DNA of 64,000 bases from assembly GCF_030817275.1 (NCBI RefSeq), contig NZ_JAUSZD010000002.1:2666001-2730000 (forward strand). The letters run 5' to 3'. Positions 1 through 7,766 of this stretch are shown here, in pieces. The notes below the pieces were generated by a model. It had not been told where the DNA came from and made no database searches. It saw only the letters and a program-made list of their open reading frames with translations. The translations under genes and the position numbers were made by a program. Position 1 is the first letter of the stretch; every line of letters starts with the position of its first letter. This DNA comes from Paenibacillus sp. V4I7. GTDB taxonomy: Bacteria; Bacillota; Bacilli; Paenibacillales; NBRC-103111.

Positions 1-38
1 TTCTAGAATATAGCAGAACTAATTAAGGAGTTGTGAAA

Positions 39-458
39 ATGAGTACTTTAACGAAAGCAATACTAATAGCCGCGAAAGCTCATGATGGTCAAACAGATAA
101 AGGTGGAAATCCATACATATTGCATCCTGCGAGATTAGCAACAAAAGCCAACAGCGAAGAAGAATCAATTGTAGCAATTTTACATGATGTTGTAGAAGAT
201 TCAGATATTACTCTGTTTGATTTAAAGAATGCAGGTTTTAACGAAGATATTATAGAAGCTCTTGATTGCCTTACTAAAAGAGCAGATGAATCATATGAAA
301 GCTTTATCAAGAGGATCAAATTAAACCCCCTAGCGACGAAAGTAAAGCTTCTGGATCTAGAGGATAATAGTGATATTGGTCGTATTCCTAACCCAACTGA
401 TAAAGACTATGCAAGGATTGATAAGTACAAGAAGGCGATTGCAGAACTAAAATTCTAA
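39..458 (+). CDS. Small HD-domain (p)ppGpp hydrolase-like protein
   Basis: The protein is about 139 residues and resembles the stand-alone hydrolase half of RelA/SpoT enzymes (MESH1-like), which remove pyrophosphate from (p)ppGpp in the cytoplasm. Visible motifs are a first His in HPARLA near residue 30, the metal-binding HDVVED near residue 50, and KLLDLEDN near residue 104, matching the SpoT-type KLxDLxDN signature. There is no synthetase, TGS or ACT domain. An in-frame GTG lies two codons upstream, but the ATG is 8 nt from AAGGAG and is preferred. The family call is seen in the motifs. The substrate is inferred, and another phosphohydrolase activity is possible. Confidence 0.8.
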   Translation: MSTLTKAILIAAKAHDGQTDKGGNPYILHPARLATKANSEEESIVAILHDVVEDSDITLFDLKNAGFNEDIIEALDCLTKRADESYESFIKRIKLNPLATKVKLLDLEDNSDIGRIPNPTDKDYARIDKYKKAIAELKF

Positions 459-534
459 CACAACAAGTTATTTTATGAGATAAGAGAAGTGACGCTTTAG
501 TACGTAAATACAACATGAGAGGATTGCAGATGTA

Positions 535-741
535 ATGAATGATACGGTTAATCTTACTATTGGAGGCTCCTATGTTTTTGCTCCAGACAATCCAAGAAAG
601 ACGAAGAATCGTGGTAGGAAATGCACAATCCTTTCTTTCGAGTTAAATAAGGATTATGAACTAGAAGTTAGGGTTGTATATCATGATACGAATAGAGAAG
701 CCCTATTACAAGTAAGTGATTTAAAGACAATAACGGAATGA
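535..741 (+). CDS. Hypothetical 68-residue protein
   Basis: This is a short soluble protein with no signal peptide or membrane segment and a basic patch (KTKNRGRKC) near residue 22. The pattern of alternating hydrophobic residues and the phrases GGSYVFAP and VRVVYHDTNREALLQVSDL suggest a small beta-barrel, SH3- or KOW-like fold, but no family is recognised. AGAGG lies about 12 nt before the ATG. It is 77 nt downstream of the HD gene and has the same orientation, so co-transcription is possible. Confidence 0.5.
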   Translation: MNDTVNLTIGGSYVFAPDNPRKTKNRGRKCTILSFELNKDYELEVRVVYHDTNREALLQVSDLKTITE

Positions 742-785
742 AACAAATAATCTAACTGCATGAATCATGAACATCTTCCAGCCTA

Positions 786-838
786 TTGACAAATAAACAA
801 TATTTCGTTAGCATCATTGTGAATCGGACAATTGTCCG
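786..838 (+). promoter_or_regulatory. Promoter and palindromic operator of the MFS exporter gene
   Basis: A -35 TTGACA (786-791) is followed after 17 nt by a -10-like TAGCAT (809-814). Immediately downstream is a perfect 14-bp palindrome, CGGACAATTGTCCG (825-838), placed where a bound repressor would block initiation. Such operators before DHA2 exporters are commonly bound by TetR or MarR repressors (established for the families). No such repressor gene is adjacent, so the regulator is unknown. Confidence 0.65.
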
Positions 839-899
839 TTAATTTTGGCATTAGACAAGAGAGAGCCAGTAGAAGGCTCGAATCGGATGGAGGGAAGAC

Positions 900-2402
900 A
901 TGTCTTCAAATAAAGCTAGTGCAGAAACAGAAGCTCCGTTTTCAATGCGGAGTATATTAGGGCCGTTGGTTGCAATTGTTGTCGGGATTTTCATGGTAAT
1001 TTTGGATGGAACGGCGGTAAACGTTGCTCTCCCCAAGCTGCAGGAAGAATTCAAACTATTGAACTTGTCCTTAGTACAATGGACCGTGATTGGATATGCG
1101 CTGGCACAAGCAGCGGTCATTCCTTTAGCGGGCTGGCTATCGGACAGATTTGGCGCCAAGAAAATATTCTTGATCTCGGTAGGTCTATTCACTATTGGTT
1201 CTGGTCTATGTGCGTTGGCTAATACGGTTGAAATGCTGATTACTTTCCGTATCATCCAAGGCCTGGGTGGCGGTGTTGTTGTACCGATTGCCATGGCGTT
1301 CATCTATCGTCTGTCGCCCCCGGGAAAAGTAGGGGCAGTCATGGGCATGATGGGGATTCCGATCTTGCTGGGTCCGGCGCTAGGACCTGTCGTTGCAGGC
1401 TGGTTAGTTGAATATCACAGCTGGCAATGGATATTCCTGATTAACCTTCCTATCGGTGTAATCGGTATTCTCCTCGGAATCCGTACATTACCGAATATAC
1501 AACGGCAGTCAGTTGCATCCTTGGATTTACTTGGCATGCTGTTAGGGCCAATTGCCTTTGCAGCGCTAGTGTATGGCGTTTCTAATGGTGGTATTGACCC
1601 GGTCACCGGGAAATCCACGTGGACGGATGCGGATACGCTGATAGGCTCAGGTATCGGTATTGTGGCGCTTATTTTATTCGTTATTGTGGAATTAAGACGT
1701 GAGAATCCGCTGCTTGAGCTTCGCGTTTTCCGCTCTGGTAATTTTACAAAAGGGATCATTGTACAATGGATTTCACAGATTGCGATGTTCGGAACCATGT
1801 TCCTGGTACCCCTTTATTTACAACAGGCCCATGGCTATAGTCCATTGAAAACAGGGCTCATCATGCTTCCGCAAGCTCTGGCTTCCGGTTTATTTATGCC
1901 AATTGGCGGTAAACTGTCAGATCGCTTCGGAGCGCGTCCGCTCGTCTTGGCGGGTATGGCACTTACAACGATTTCAGCCTTGTTATTGTCCAATATGTCT
2001 GGCGATTCAGGGGTAGGTACTGTGATGCTTCCGCTTGCACTGCTTGGCGCGGGAATGGGACTGTTTATGATGCCTCTCAATAATCACTTGATCCAATCCG
2101 CTCCACAGAATTTGGTTGGACGTGTAACGTCGCTCACGAACGCTGCACAGCAAGTTATGATGTCCTTTGCTATCGCTATTTTGATGACGATCTTTACAAC
2201 AAAGATGAAAAATCTAATGGTTGAATCAGGTAAGCAAAAGCCGGATTTAGACTTGTATGCATCTTCCTTTGGGTACACTTTCTTGATTCTGCTGGGTATC
2301 GCGGTTGTCGGCGGATTGCTTGGTCTTATGCTTCAAAAGCCCAAGAGGGCGGAAGGCGAGTCCACGGACGGTGCAGAAATTCCAATTATGGTTGGTCATT
2401 AA
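900..2402 (+). CDS. MFS drug:H+ antiporter, DHA2 (EmrB/QacA) family
   Basis: This 500-residue integral membrane protein is the usual length of the 14-TM DHA2 family, which exports toxic compounds in exchange for protons. The first helix carries the family signature ILDGTAVNVALP (about residues 37-48). Motif A, GWLSDRFGAKK, sits near residue 79 and motif C, GPALGPVVAGWL, near residue 158. A second motif-A-like GGKLSDRFGARP begins the C-terminal half. GGAGGG lies 5 nt before the ATG. The gene is preceded by its own promoter and palindromic operator and followed by a strong terminator, so it is monocistronic. The substrate cannot be read from sequence. Confidence 0.9.
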   Translation: MSSNKASAETEAPFSMRSILGPLVAIVVGIFMVILDGTAVNVALPKLQEEFKLLNLSLVQWTVIGYALAQAAVIPLAGWLSDRFGAKKIFLISVGLFTIGSGLCALANTVEMLITFRIIQGLGGGVVVPIAMAFIYRLSPPGKVGAVMGMMGIPILLGPALGPVVAGWLVEYHSWQWIFLINLPIGVIGILLGIRTLPNIQRQSVASLDLLGMLLGPIAFAALVYGVSNGGIDPVTGKSTWTDADTLIGSGIGIVALILFVIVELRRENPLLELRVFRSGNFTKGIIVQWISQIAMFGTMFLVPLYLQQAHGYSPLKTGLIMLPQALASGLFMPIGGKLSDRFGARPLVLAGMALTTISALLLSNMSGDSGVGTVMLPLALLGAGMGLFMMPLNNHLIQSAPQNLVGRVTSLTNAAQQVMMSFAIAILMTIFTTKMKNLMVESGKQKPDLDLYASSFGYTFLILLGIAVVGGLLGLMLQKPKRAEGESTDGAEIPIMVGH

Positions 2403-2417
2403 TCTAATAGAAAAACG

Positions 2418-2449
2418 AAAAGCCCGGTCCAAATGGAGCCGGGCTTTTT
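2418..2449 (+). terminator. Intrinsic terminator after the MFS gene
   Basis: AAAAGCCCGG pairs with CCGGGCTTTT around a short loop and runs into five T residues, 16 nt after the MFS stop codon. The A-rich left flank means it could also act for the small minus-strand gene at 2465-2626. Confidence 0.85.
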
Positions 2450-2464
2450 CGCATCATAAGATGA

Positions 2465-2626
2465 TTATTGATTTTGTGAATTGCTGCTGGAGGATTGATT
2501 TTCTTTAAATGCCTCTGCTGCTTCCTCTGCGGAAAATTCTGTATCATCTTTACCTGGGACAGGCATTTTGTTTAACTCCGTAGACTGTACTTCTGCCTTT
2601 GTTGCTTGATTATCTTGATTGGGCAT
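2465..2626 (-). CDS. Small acidic hydrophilic protein, 53 residues
   Basis: This is an open frame on the minus strand with a near-perfect ribosome binding site, AAAGGAGGTG, 4 nt before its ATG. The product is hydrophilic, rich in Glu, Ala, Gln, Asn and Ser, has no Cys or membrane segment, and ends in a low-complexity Ser/Asn/Gln tail. It begins MPNQDNQATK. The composition resembles the small disordered or spore-associated proteins common in Bacillales, but no family is recognised. The strong ribosome binding site is the main evidence that it is real. Confidence 0.6.
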   Translation of the reverse strand: MPNQDNQATKAEVQSTELNKMPVPGKDDTEFSAEEAAEAFKENQSSSSNSQNQ

Positions 2627-2691
2627 ATGACACCTCCTTTTATTAAAATAACAACAAGGAATAGTTTTCCACCATATGAAATTTTTATACC

Positions 2692-2844
2692 GATTACGGC
2701 GAGTTTAGTCTACGTGCTGAAAGACTAGGCAGTGGAACGGGACGTGTCTATACCATAACTTACATGGCAACAGACCATGCAGGCAATAAAAAGTTGACCT
2801 CTGTAACGGTCACCGTGCCGCATGACCGATCAGGCAATAAGTAA
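2692..2844 (+). pseudogene. Orphan remnant of a sialidase C-terminal domain
   Basis: A 50-codon frame ends in TAA and has no start codon; an in-frame stop lies just upstream. The translation contains [20 protein letters not shown] and a DHAGN motif. These match the last about 50 residues of the secreted sialidases at 25623 (LRAERSGKGNGRIYTITY) and 39022 (LRAERNGNGTGRIYTIEY). This is what a deletion would leave of a third gene with that C-terminal module. It lies more than 20 kb upstream of the present sialidase cluster. Confidence 0.75.
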
Positions 2845-2942
2845 TTCCATTTATTTGGTTTGAGGGCACTGAAAAGGCCATGATTTTTCTATGTTTTCGA
2901 ATTTTCAAAAATTATGTTTACCTTACAAGGAATATTTGATAA

Positions 2943-3257
2943 TATAATCGCAATAATCAAATGCGATGAAGAGAAGAGTAAATAAATGAATTCTTTCACA
3001 GAGAGCTCCGGATTGCTGAAAAGGAGTAAAGGGTACGTTATTGAAAAAAGCCTCAGAGCAGCACATCGGATCCTTTTGAAAAGGGTGATGGTGTGTCAGG
3101 AGCTCCTGTTACAGAGCTAAAGTATACGCATTACATGGTAATGCCGTACTTGAAGAGGCTGATATGGCGACATATTAGCAAATTTGGGGTGGTACCACGA
3201 GTATATACAATCTCGTCCCTAAGACTGATTATAGTCTTGGGGGTGGGATTTTTTTTA
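2943..3257 (+). promoter_or_regulatory. T-box leader controlling asd
   Basis: A -10 TATAAT (2943-2948) starts a leader with T-box hallmarks. The stem I segment has GAAGAGTA (2971-2978), an AGAGAG element (about 3000) and an apical GCTCC/GGAGT hairpin. The conserved T-box sequence GGGGTGGTACCACGA is at 3186-3200. A terminator follows (3216-3257: AAGACT/AGTCTT core, G-rich stem, eight T). T-boxes sense uncharged tRNA and switch terminator to antiterminator (established). Reading the 3' side of the specifier loop after TTGAA gives AAA, a lysine codon, which would suit asd. This codon call is tentative. Confidence 0.9.
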
Positions 3258-3373
3258 TTGGTGCATAGGAAGTAAAGCTTACGTGCAATATGCGGTACAC
3301 CGAATCAGACTGTTTGAATATATATTTAGGGGTTCCCCTTCATCATGCTAAATTGAAAGGATTTGAATATCTT

Positions 3374-4459
3374 ATGTCAGAAAAACTAAAGGTTGGTATT
3401 GTCGGAGGAACAGGTATGGTTGGTCAGCGGTTTGTTCAGTTGCTGGATCAGCATCCTTGGTTTAAAGTAACGGCCATCGCCGCTAGTAGCAGTTCGGCAG
3501 GTAAAACATATGAAGAATCTGTGCAAGGAAGATGGAAGTTGTCTACCCCAATTCCTGAGGAAGTGAAAAATATCGTCATTCAGGATGCATCGAAAGTGGA
3601 GGAGGTTGCCGCTCAGGTCGATTTTATTTTTTGTGCAGTGGATATGAAAAAGAATGAAATTCAAGCGTTGGAAGAGGCATACGCAAAAACGGGCACACCC
3701 GTTATTTCCAACAATTCAGCTCACCGCTGGACGCCTGACATCCCGATGGTCATTCCGGAAGTTAATCCAGGGCATATTGAAGTGATTGCTGCTCAGAGAA
3801 AGCGGCTTAGAACCTCCACCGGCTTTATTGCCGTTAAGCCCAATTGTTCAATCCAGAGCTATGTGCCGGCCCTTCATGCACTGCTAGATTATAAACCTAA
3901 TATAGTGGTTGCATCGACGTATCAGGCGATTTCCGGAGCCGGTAAAAACTTTACCGATTGGCCTGACATGTTAGATAATGTCATTCCTTATATTGGCGGC
4001 GAGGAAGAAAAAAGCGAGCAGGAGCCATTGCGTATATGGGGCAGCATTGTAAATGATGAAATTATTAAAGCAAGTGCCCCTTTGATTACAACGCAGTGTA
4101 TTCGCGTTCCAGTAACGGATGGACATTTGGCAACCGTATTTGTATCATTTGAGAAAAAACCTTCGAAGGAAGAAATTCTAGAACGCTGGCTGCAATTCAA
4201 AGGACGACCACAGGAGCTTGGTCTGCCAAGCGCACCAAAACAGTTCATTACTTATTTTGAAGAAGAGAACAGGCCACAGACTAAACTTGATCGTGAAATT
4301 GAGCGCGGAATGGGTGTTTCGGCGGGGAGATTGCGCGAGGATTCCATATACGATTTTAAATTTGTAGGACTATCACATAATACTTTACGCGGAGCAGCGG
4401 GCGGTGCTGTGCTGATCGCCGAACTGCTTAAAGCGGAAGGGTACATTCAGTCAAAGTAG
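3374..4459 (+). CDS. asd: Aspartate-semialdehyde dehydrogenase
   Basis: The enzyme reduces aspartyl-4-phosphate to aspartate semialdehyde with NADPH, at the branch to lysine/diaminopimelate, threonine and methionine. The 361-residue product has the nucleotide-binding GGTGMVGQ near residue 10 and the active-site Cys in KPNCSIQS (about residue 158). The C-terminal HNTLRGAAGGA is also present. Length and motif spacing fit the archaeal/fungal-type ASADH branch rather than the usual Bacillus Asd. Translation from upstream in-frame codons is possible, but the ATG at 3374, about 12 nt after AAAGG, begins the family-typical MSEKLKVGIVGG. The T-box leader directly upstream implies amino-acid control. 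Confidence 0.93.
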   Translation: MSEKLKVGIVGGTGMVGQRFVQLLDQHPWFKVTAIAASSSSAGKTYEESVQGRWKLSTPIPEEVKNIVIQDASKVEEVAAQVDFIFCAVDMKKNEIQALEEAYAKTGTPVISNNSAHRWTPDIPMVIPEVNPGHIEVIAAQRKRLRTSTGFIAVKPNCSIQSYVPALHALLDYKPNIVVASTYQAISGAGKNFTDWPDMLDNVIPYIGGEEEKSEQEPLRIWGSIVNDEIIKASAPLITTQCIRVPVTDGHLATVFVSFEKKPSKEEILERWLQFKGRPQELGLPSAPKQFITYFEEENRPQTKLDREIERGMGVSAGRLREDSIYDFKFVGLSHNTLRGAAGGAVLIAELLKAEGYIQSK

Positions 4460-4574
4460 AAGCATTCTTATTGATTTGAATAGGTAGATTTAAAAAAGTC
4501 AGACCATGAATTTTTATCCATATTCTAAGGCAAACTAAGCATTGTTCGCTCAAAAAAATGTGGAGGTGTTCGTA

Positions 4575-4709
4575 ATGCGTCAGGTAAACAAAACAATGAT
4601 CGTTGCATCAACAGCAACCGCGGCAGCAGTCATGGGATCGGTTATTTATGGCGTTTACAGGGCAAGAAACAGCAACATTCTTGAGCGGATAAAAAACAGA
4701 TTGACCTAA
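4575..4709 (+). CDS. Small single-pass membrane protein, 44 residues
   Basis: The ATG is preceded by GGAGG with 8-nt spacing. The product starts MRQVNKTMIVASTA, has one hydrophobic segment (about residues 8-28, Ala/Val/Ile/Gly rich) and a basic tail ending KNRLT. It resembles the short membrane proteins often annotated as DUF3918-like in Bacillales, but that family link is tentative. A strong hairpin terminator follows at once, so the gene looks independently defined. Confidence 0.6.
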   Translation: MRQVNKTMIVASTATAAAVMGSVIYGVYRARNSNILERIKNRLT

Positions 4710-4711
4710 GG

Positions 4712-4737
4712 AAAGGAGGCGGGTGACCGCCTCCTTT
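4712..4737 (+). terminator. Intrinsic terminator after the 44-residue gene
   Basis: An 11-bp perfect stem (AAAGGAGGCGG / CCGCCTCCTTT) closes a GTGA tetraloop and is followed by TTTATA. It starts 2 nt after the stop codon. Confidence 0.85.
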
Positions 4738-4760
4738 ATACATGCACTGAATTATACCGA

Positions 4761-4794
4761 AGTGTCACTGGATAGATCCGGTGGCGCTTTTTTT
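4761..4794 (+). terminator. Second intrinsic terminator
   Basis: AGTGTCACTGGA pairs with TCCGGTGGCGCT (with G-T pairs) around TAGA and is followed by seven T residues. It lies between convergent genes and may protect the minus-strand HxlR remnant from read-through. Confidence 0.75.
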
Positions 4795-4826
4795 GTTACG
4801 TAAAAAAGGTAGAAAAAAACCCGGAT

Positions 4827-5170
4827 TTAAGACGCTGGTTCTTCTTGTTTTCGCTCATTGTGAATTTCTCCCCATGCACACATGACTTCTGCTACAGGAA
4901 TCAATATTTTGCCATATTCACTAAGCGAATATTCTACTTTTGGAGGGATGGTAGGGTATACCGTTCTTTCGATCACGCCTTCTTGTTCCAAGTCTCGAAG
5001 ATGCTGTGTCAGCATTTTTTGAGAGACATTAGGTATTAGCTTTTCCAGATCGTTGAACCGCTTGGTTGATTCCATCAAATGCCATAAAATCATCGCTTCC
5101 ATTTGATTGTAGGATAAAGAACTGAGTTCAAATGAACTTTCGGTTCCACTTTTTTGCTGGCGCTACCCAC
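4827..5170 (-). pseudogene. HxlR-family regulator, apparently frameshifted near its start
   Basis: The open part (stop at 4827, first ATG at 5102) encodes 91 residues of an HxlR winged-helix repressor: ILWHL, then KRFNDLEKLIPNVSQKML, then LRDLEQEGVIERTVY. HxlR proteins usually have 105-120 residues and a GGKWKxxILxxL segment at this point. That ATG has no ribosome binding site. In the other frame the upstream DNA reads YPTIKWK and joins AMILWHL if one base is restored around 5097-5100 (AAATGGAAGCGATG), giving the family's KWKxxIL motif. A single-base deletion is therefore inferred. A shortened functional protein cannot be excluded. Confidence 0.6.
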
Positions 5171-5237
5171 CTGTTATAAGTGTATAATATAATAGAAATT
5201 TTATAGAGAAAGAAATAGAGAGAGAGTGAGAAACCAT

Positions 5238-5693
5238 ATGATTACAAAATCCTTATCCCCCTTAGTTGCAGCACTAGACTTAAAGCCACATCGTGAAGGC
5301 GGCTGGTACAAGGAGATTTGGAAAGCTTCCTTCGAAATTCCAAAAGAGGTGCTTAGTGAAGCGTACTCAGGTTCCCGATACGCGGCTACTTCCATTTATT
5401 TCGTGCTTCATCCAGAAGAGTTTTCAGAGTGGCATAAGGTATTATCGGATGAACTTTGGCTCTGGCATTCAGGTAGTCCGCTGTTGCTTACACTTGGAGG
5501 TACAAAGGACAAGCCTGAGGAAACACAAGAGATCATTCTCGGACCAGATGTCATCAATGGACAGTGTCCACAAGCCTTAGTTCCGGCCAACGTTTGGCAG
5601 ACGGCAAAACCGCTTGGAAACGAGCCTGTTTTTGTCTCCTGTGTTGTAGCGCCGGGGTTTCATTATGATGATTTTATGTTAATCAATAAATAA
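5238..5693 (+). CDS. Cupin superfamily protein (DUF985/YML079-like)
   Basis: The 151-residue soluble protein has the cupin_5 signature order: REGGWYKEIW near the start, SIYFVLHPEEFSEWHKV (metal or ligand-facing His near residue 60), DELWLWHSG, LVPANVWQTAKP, and a closing VVAPGFHYDDF. Family members are double-stranded beta-helix proteins related to sugar epimerases, with mostly unknown substrates. The ATG is preferred over an in-frame GTG four codons upstream; the purine-rich AGAGAGAG serves as the ribosome binding site. It is divergent from the HxlR remnant, a usual arrangement for an HxlR target, so former control by HxlR is plausible. Confidence 0.8.
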   Translation: MITKSLSPLVAALDLKPHREGGWYKEIWKASFEIPKEVLSEAYSGSRYAATSIYFVLHPEEFSEWHKVLSDELWLWHSGSPLLLTLGGTKDKPEETQEIILGPDVINGQCPQALVPANVWQTAKPLGNEPVFVSCVVAPGFHYDDFMLINK

Positions 5694-5717
5694 GCTAAAT
5701 AGCTGAATAGACATCAA

Positions 5718-5755
5718 GAGAAGGCTGCCGACAACAATGGATCGGCAGCCTTCTC
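5718..5755 (+). terminator. Hairpin terminator after the cupin gene
   Basis: A perfect 14-bp inverted repeat (GAGAAGGCTGCCGA / TCGGCAGCCTTCTC) surrounds a 10-nt loop 25 nt after the stop codon. The T tract is poor, so termination efficiency is uncertain. Confidence 0.65.
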
Positions 5756-5809
5756 TGCTAACAGGTAAACACTTGTAGATGTTACGACGAATGAAGAAAG
5801 GAGAAATTT

Positions 5810-6226
5810 ATGAGAAAAAGATTAATGAACGTGATGGTTATATGTCTTACTTTTTTATTTGTATTTAGTTTGATTGGTTGCAGTAATACTGTAAAGAAAG
5901 TTTCAACGGATGTAACCTTTGAGCAAACAATCGATGGAAAACTTAACAATATTACTAAACCAAAAGATTATACAGTATCACTATCCTCTAATCCGTATGA
6001 CTATATGAAAGGTTTAGATAGTAATAAGGATTACCAATACATTGTTTTGCAAGGAGAAAAGTCTTTAAATTATATGCTCAATAAATTTGCTAATAGTGAT
6101 AATAATGGATTAGAAGAATATATTATGGCAATCGCCTGTTCTGAAATATTAAAAGAGAATCCTGCTTTTAAAAAGTGGGCTTCTGGGAGGGAATGGTATG
6201 ATAATCATATTAGAGCGCGTAAGTAA
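5810..6226 (+). CDS. Putative lipoprotein of unknown function
   Basis: The 138-residue product has a type II signal peptide: basic MRKRL start, a hydrophobic stretch, and lipobox LIGC with Cys about residue 24. It should be anchored outside the membrane. The rest is polar, low in Cys, and contains YMLNKFANSD and EEYIMAIACSEILKENPAF, a helical pattern. No family is recognised. GAAAGGAG lies about 8 nt before the ATG. Its A+T content is clearly higher than that of its neighbours, which may point to transfer. Confidence 0.7.
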   Translation: MRKRLMNVMVICLTFLFVFSLIGCSNTVKKVSTDVTFEQTIDGKLNNITKPKDYTVSLSSNPYDYMKGLDSNKDYQYIVLQGEKSLNYMLNKFANSDNNGLEEYIMAIACSEILKENPAFKKWASGREWYDNHIRARK

Positions 6227-6311
6227 TGTTATCTCGTAATCTTTTTAAATTATGACATAACTGCTTTAGAGACTACTAAAAAACGCTGCCAAAGTCGGAG
6301 TATTGTGGACA

Positions 6312-6355
6312 AACCCAAATAGACCAGTCGCGTTAGGTGGCTGATCTATTGGGTT
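6312..6355. terminator. Hairpin between convergent genes
   Basis: AACCCAAATAGACCAG pairs with CTGATCTATTGGGTT with one bulge and one wobble around a 13-nt loop. It lies between the convergent lipoprotein and metallophosphoesterase genes and could terminate either, although no long T tract flanks it. Confidence 0.5.
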
Positions 6356-6364
6356 CCAGATTAC

Positions 6365-7366
6365 TCACAGGCTTACGGTATAATCAGCTTCCGGGATCCA
6401 GGTTTGAGTATGAAAATCTCTTCCACGTATATGAACACGATCCTCGTATACATCGATAACCAAGCCCTCCGAACGGGTTTCTTGAATCGGCCGGTCGTTG
6501 CTATCGTAGGGATAACTAACGGAAGAACTGTTTACCATCGTGAACACATCCCTGACAATCGTGGTGGGTAGACGCAGTTCCCAATGAGTATGCCCTGAAA
6601 GGAAAATTACTTCCGGATATACGGATAATAGCTGTTTCAATTCTATTTGCTGCACAACGCCACGCTCTACGCTGCCTGATACTGTGCCTTGAAGCGGCTG
6701 ATGAAGAAACACGAACATAGGCCTGTGCGGGGAATAGTTTTCTTGAAGCTTCTTCTGCAGCCAGCTTAACTGAGCAGAGGATAACCAGGCATCTTCGTAG
6801 TTAGACGGATCGGATTGTCTATACTGTTCGGAACCTAGAAAAATGAAATGATATCCTTGAATCCAACTGTTGTAATAAACGTTAGAGATTCCTGTGTGTG
6901 ACAGAAACCGTGCTATGGACGCTCGATCCGATTCACCGTTGGGAAAAGTACTTGGCGACCAGTCCGCATTAGATTTGTAATAAGCTTTGTAAAATTCGTG
7001 GTTGCCTAACGTATAGTAGACTGCCTTCGGTAGCGGATACTTCTGTAGAATAGAGTTTAACATAGCATAATCATCAGGACGCCCGTCCCCAAGGTCACCG
7101 TTAATCACTAAGGCGTCCAGATTAGGGTTCAACCGATATAAATCTTCTAACGCTGCGCTGAATTTACCCTGAGCTTGCGTATCCCAGTACTGAACATGAA
7201 TATCGCTGACGACGGAAAAGCTTAAATGAGGAGATTGGCCTGAAGCTTTTCTCAGCTCGTCAGCTAGACGGTTGATCTCATCTTTTTCCTTTTGGGATCT
7301 GACGAGATTCCAGCGCGGCCGAAGAAAAGATTCTATAATTTTGACAGTATCTTTCACACTAAGCAA
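6365..7366 (-). CDS. Calcineurin-like metallophosphoesterase
   Basis: The 333-residue protein has the complete dimetal phosphoesterase motif set in order: SDIHVQYW (D-x-H) near residue 54, NGDLGDG near residue 89, GNHE near residue 121, an LHQP His, and SGHTHWE near residue 258. There is no signal peptide or membrane segment. The N-terminal about 45 residues precede the catalytic domain and are repeated as a separate small gene just upstream. The start is TTG, 5 nt after GGGGGAGG. Substrate (cyclic nucleotide, phospholipid or other diester) is not determined by the sequence. Confidence 0.88.
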   Translation of the reverse strand: MLSVKDTVKIIESFLRPRWNLVRSQKEKDEINRLADELRKASGQSPHLSFSVVSDIHVQYWDTQAQGKFSAALEDLYRLNPNLDALVINGDLGDGRPDDYAMLNSILQKYPLPKAVYYTLGNHEFYKAYYKSNADWSPSTFPNGESDRASIARFLSHTGISNVYYNSWIQGYHFIFLGSEQYRQSDPSNYEDAWLSSAQLSWLQKKLQENYSPHRPMFVFLHQPLQGTVSGSVERGVVQQIELKQLLSVYPEVIFLSGHTHWELRLPTTIVRDVFTMVNSSSVSYPYDSNDRPIQETRSEGLVIDVYEDRVHIRGRDFHTQTWIPEADYTVSL

Positions 7367-7392
7367 CCGCTACCTCCCCCTTAACAATAAGT

Positions 7393-7536
7393 TTAATCCT
7401 GGGACTGACCCGAAGCTTTCCTTAACTCATTGGCAAGCCGGTGAATTTCATCCTTGTCCTCTTGCGAGGTGACGAAATACCACATCGGGCTTAAAAAGGT
7501 CTCGATGATTTTATTGGCATCTTCCGGGCTTAACAC
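7393..7536 (-). CDS. 47-residue paralogue of the metallophosphoesterase N-terminus
   Basis: This is a complete small frame (GTG start, TAA stop) preceded by GGGAGGGG at normal spacing. Its product aligns end to end with the first about 46 residues of the downstream phosphoesterase: LSPEDANKIIETFLSP against LSVKDTVKIIESFLRP, and ELRKASGQS in both. It then stops exactly where the catalytic domain would begin. The two genes are 26 nt apart and co-directional. It may be a partial tandem duplication kept as a separate small protein, or a decaying remnant. The intact ribosome binding site favours expression. Confidence 0.65.
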   Translation of the reverse strand: MLSPEDANKIIETFLSPMWYFVTSQEDKDEIHRLANELRKASGQSQD

Positions 7537-7766
7537 TGGATCCCCTCCCAAAACCAGGCTGTCCATCTATTTCTACAATATGTAGAATCCGACTTCAATG
7601 AAATGAGTAAGGCACACATTTTTGAAATATTAGTAGGAAAGTTTTCATGGGTCTTTCCACTAATGAGAAACGATTAGTTAAAAATCTAATGCTGAAAAAG
7701 GATTTGTTCATAATTCAACGAATTGTGTATTATTTTGGTAATATTCAAGAGGGGAAGAGTGGTTGA

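Noticed and set aside
851..1303. A 150-codon frame antisense to the MFS gene
   Set aside because: It is the complement of conserved membrane helices, with low-complexity composition and no ribosome binding site.
3093..3275. A 60-codon frame upstream of asd
   Set aside because: It lies inside the T-box leader and its terminator, has no ribosome binding site, and its sequence is explained by the RNA structure.
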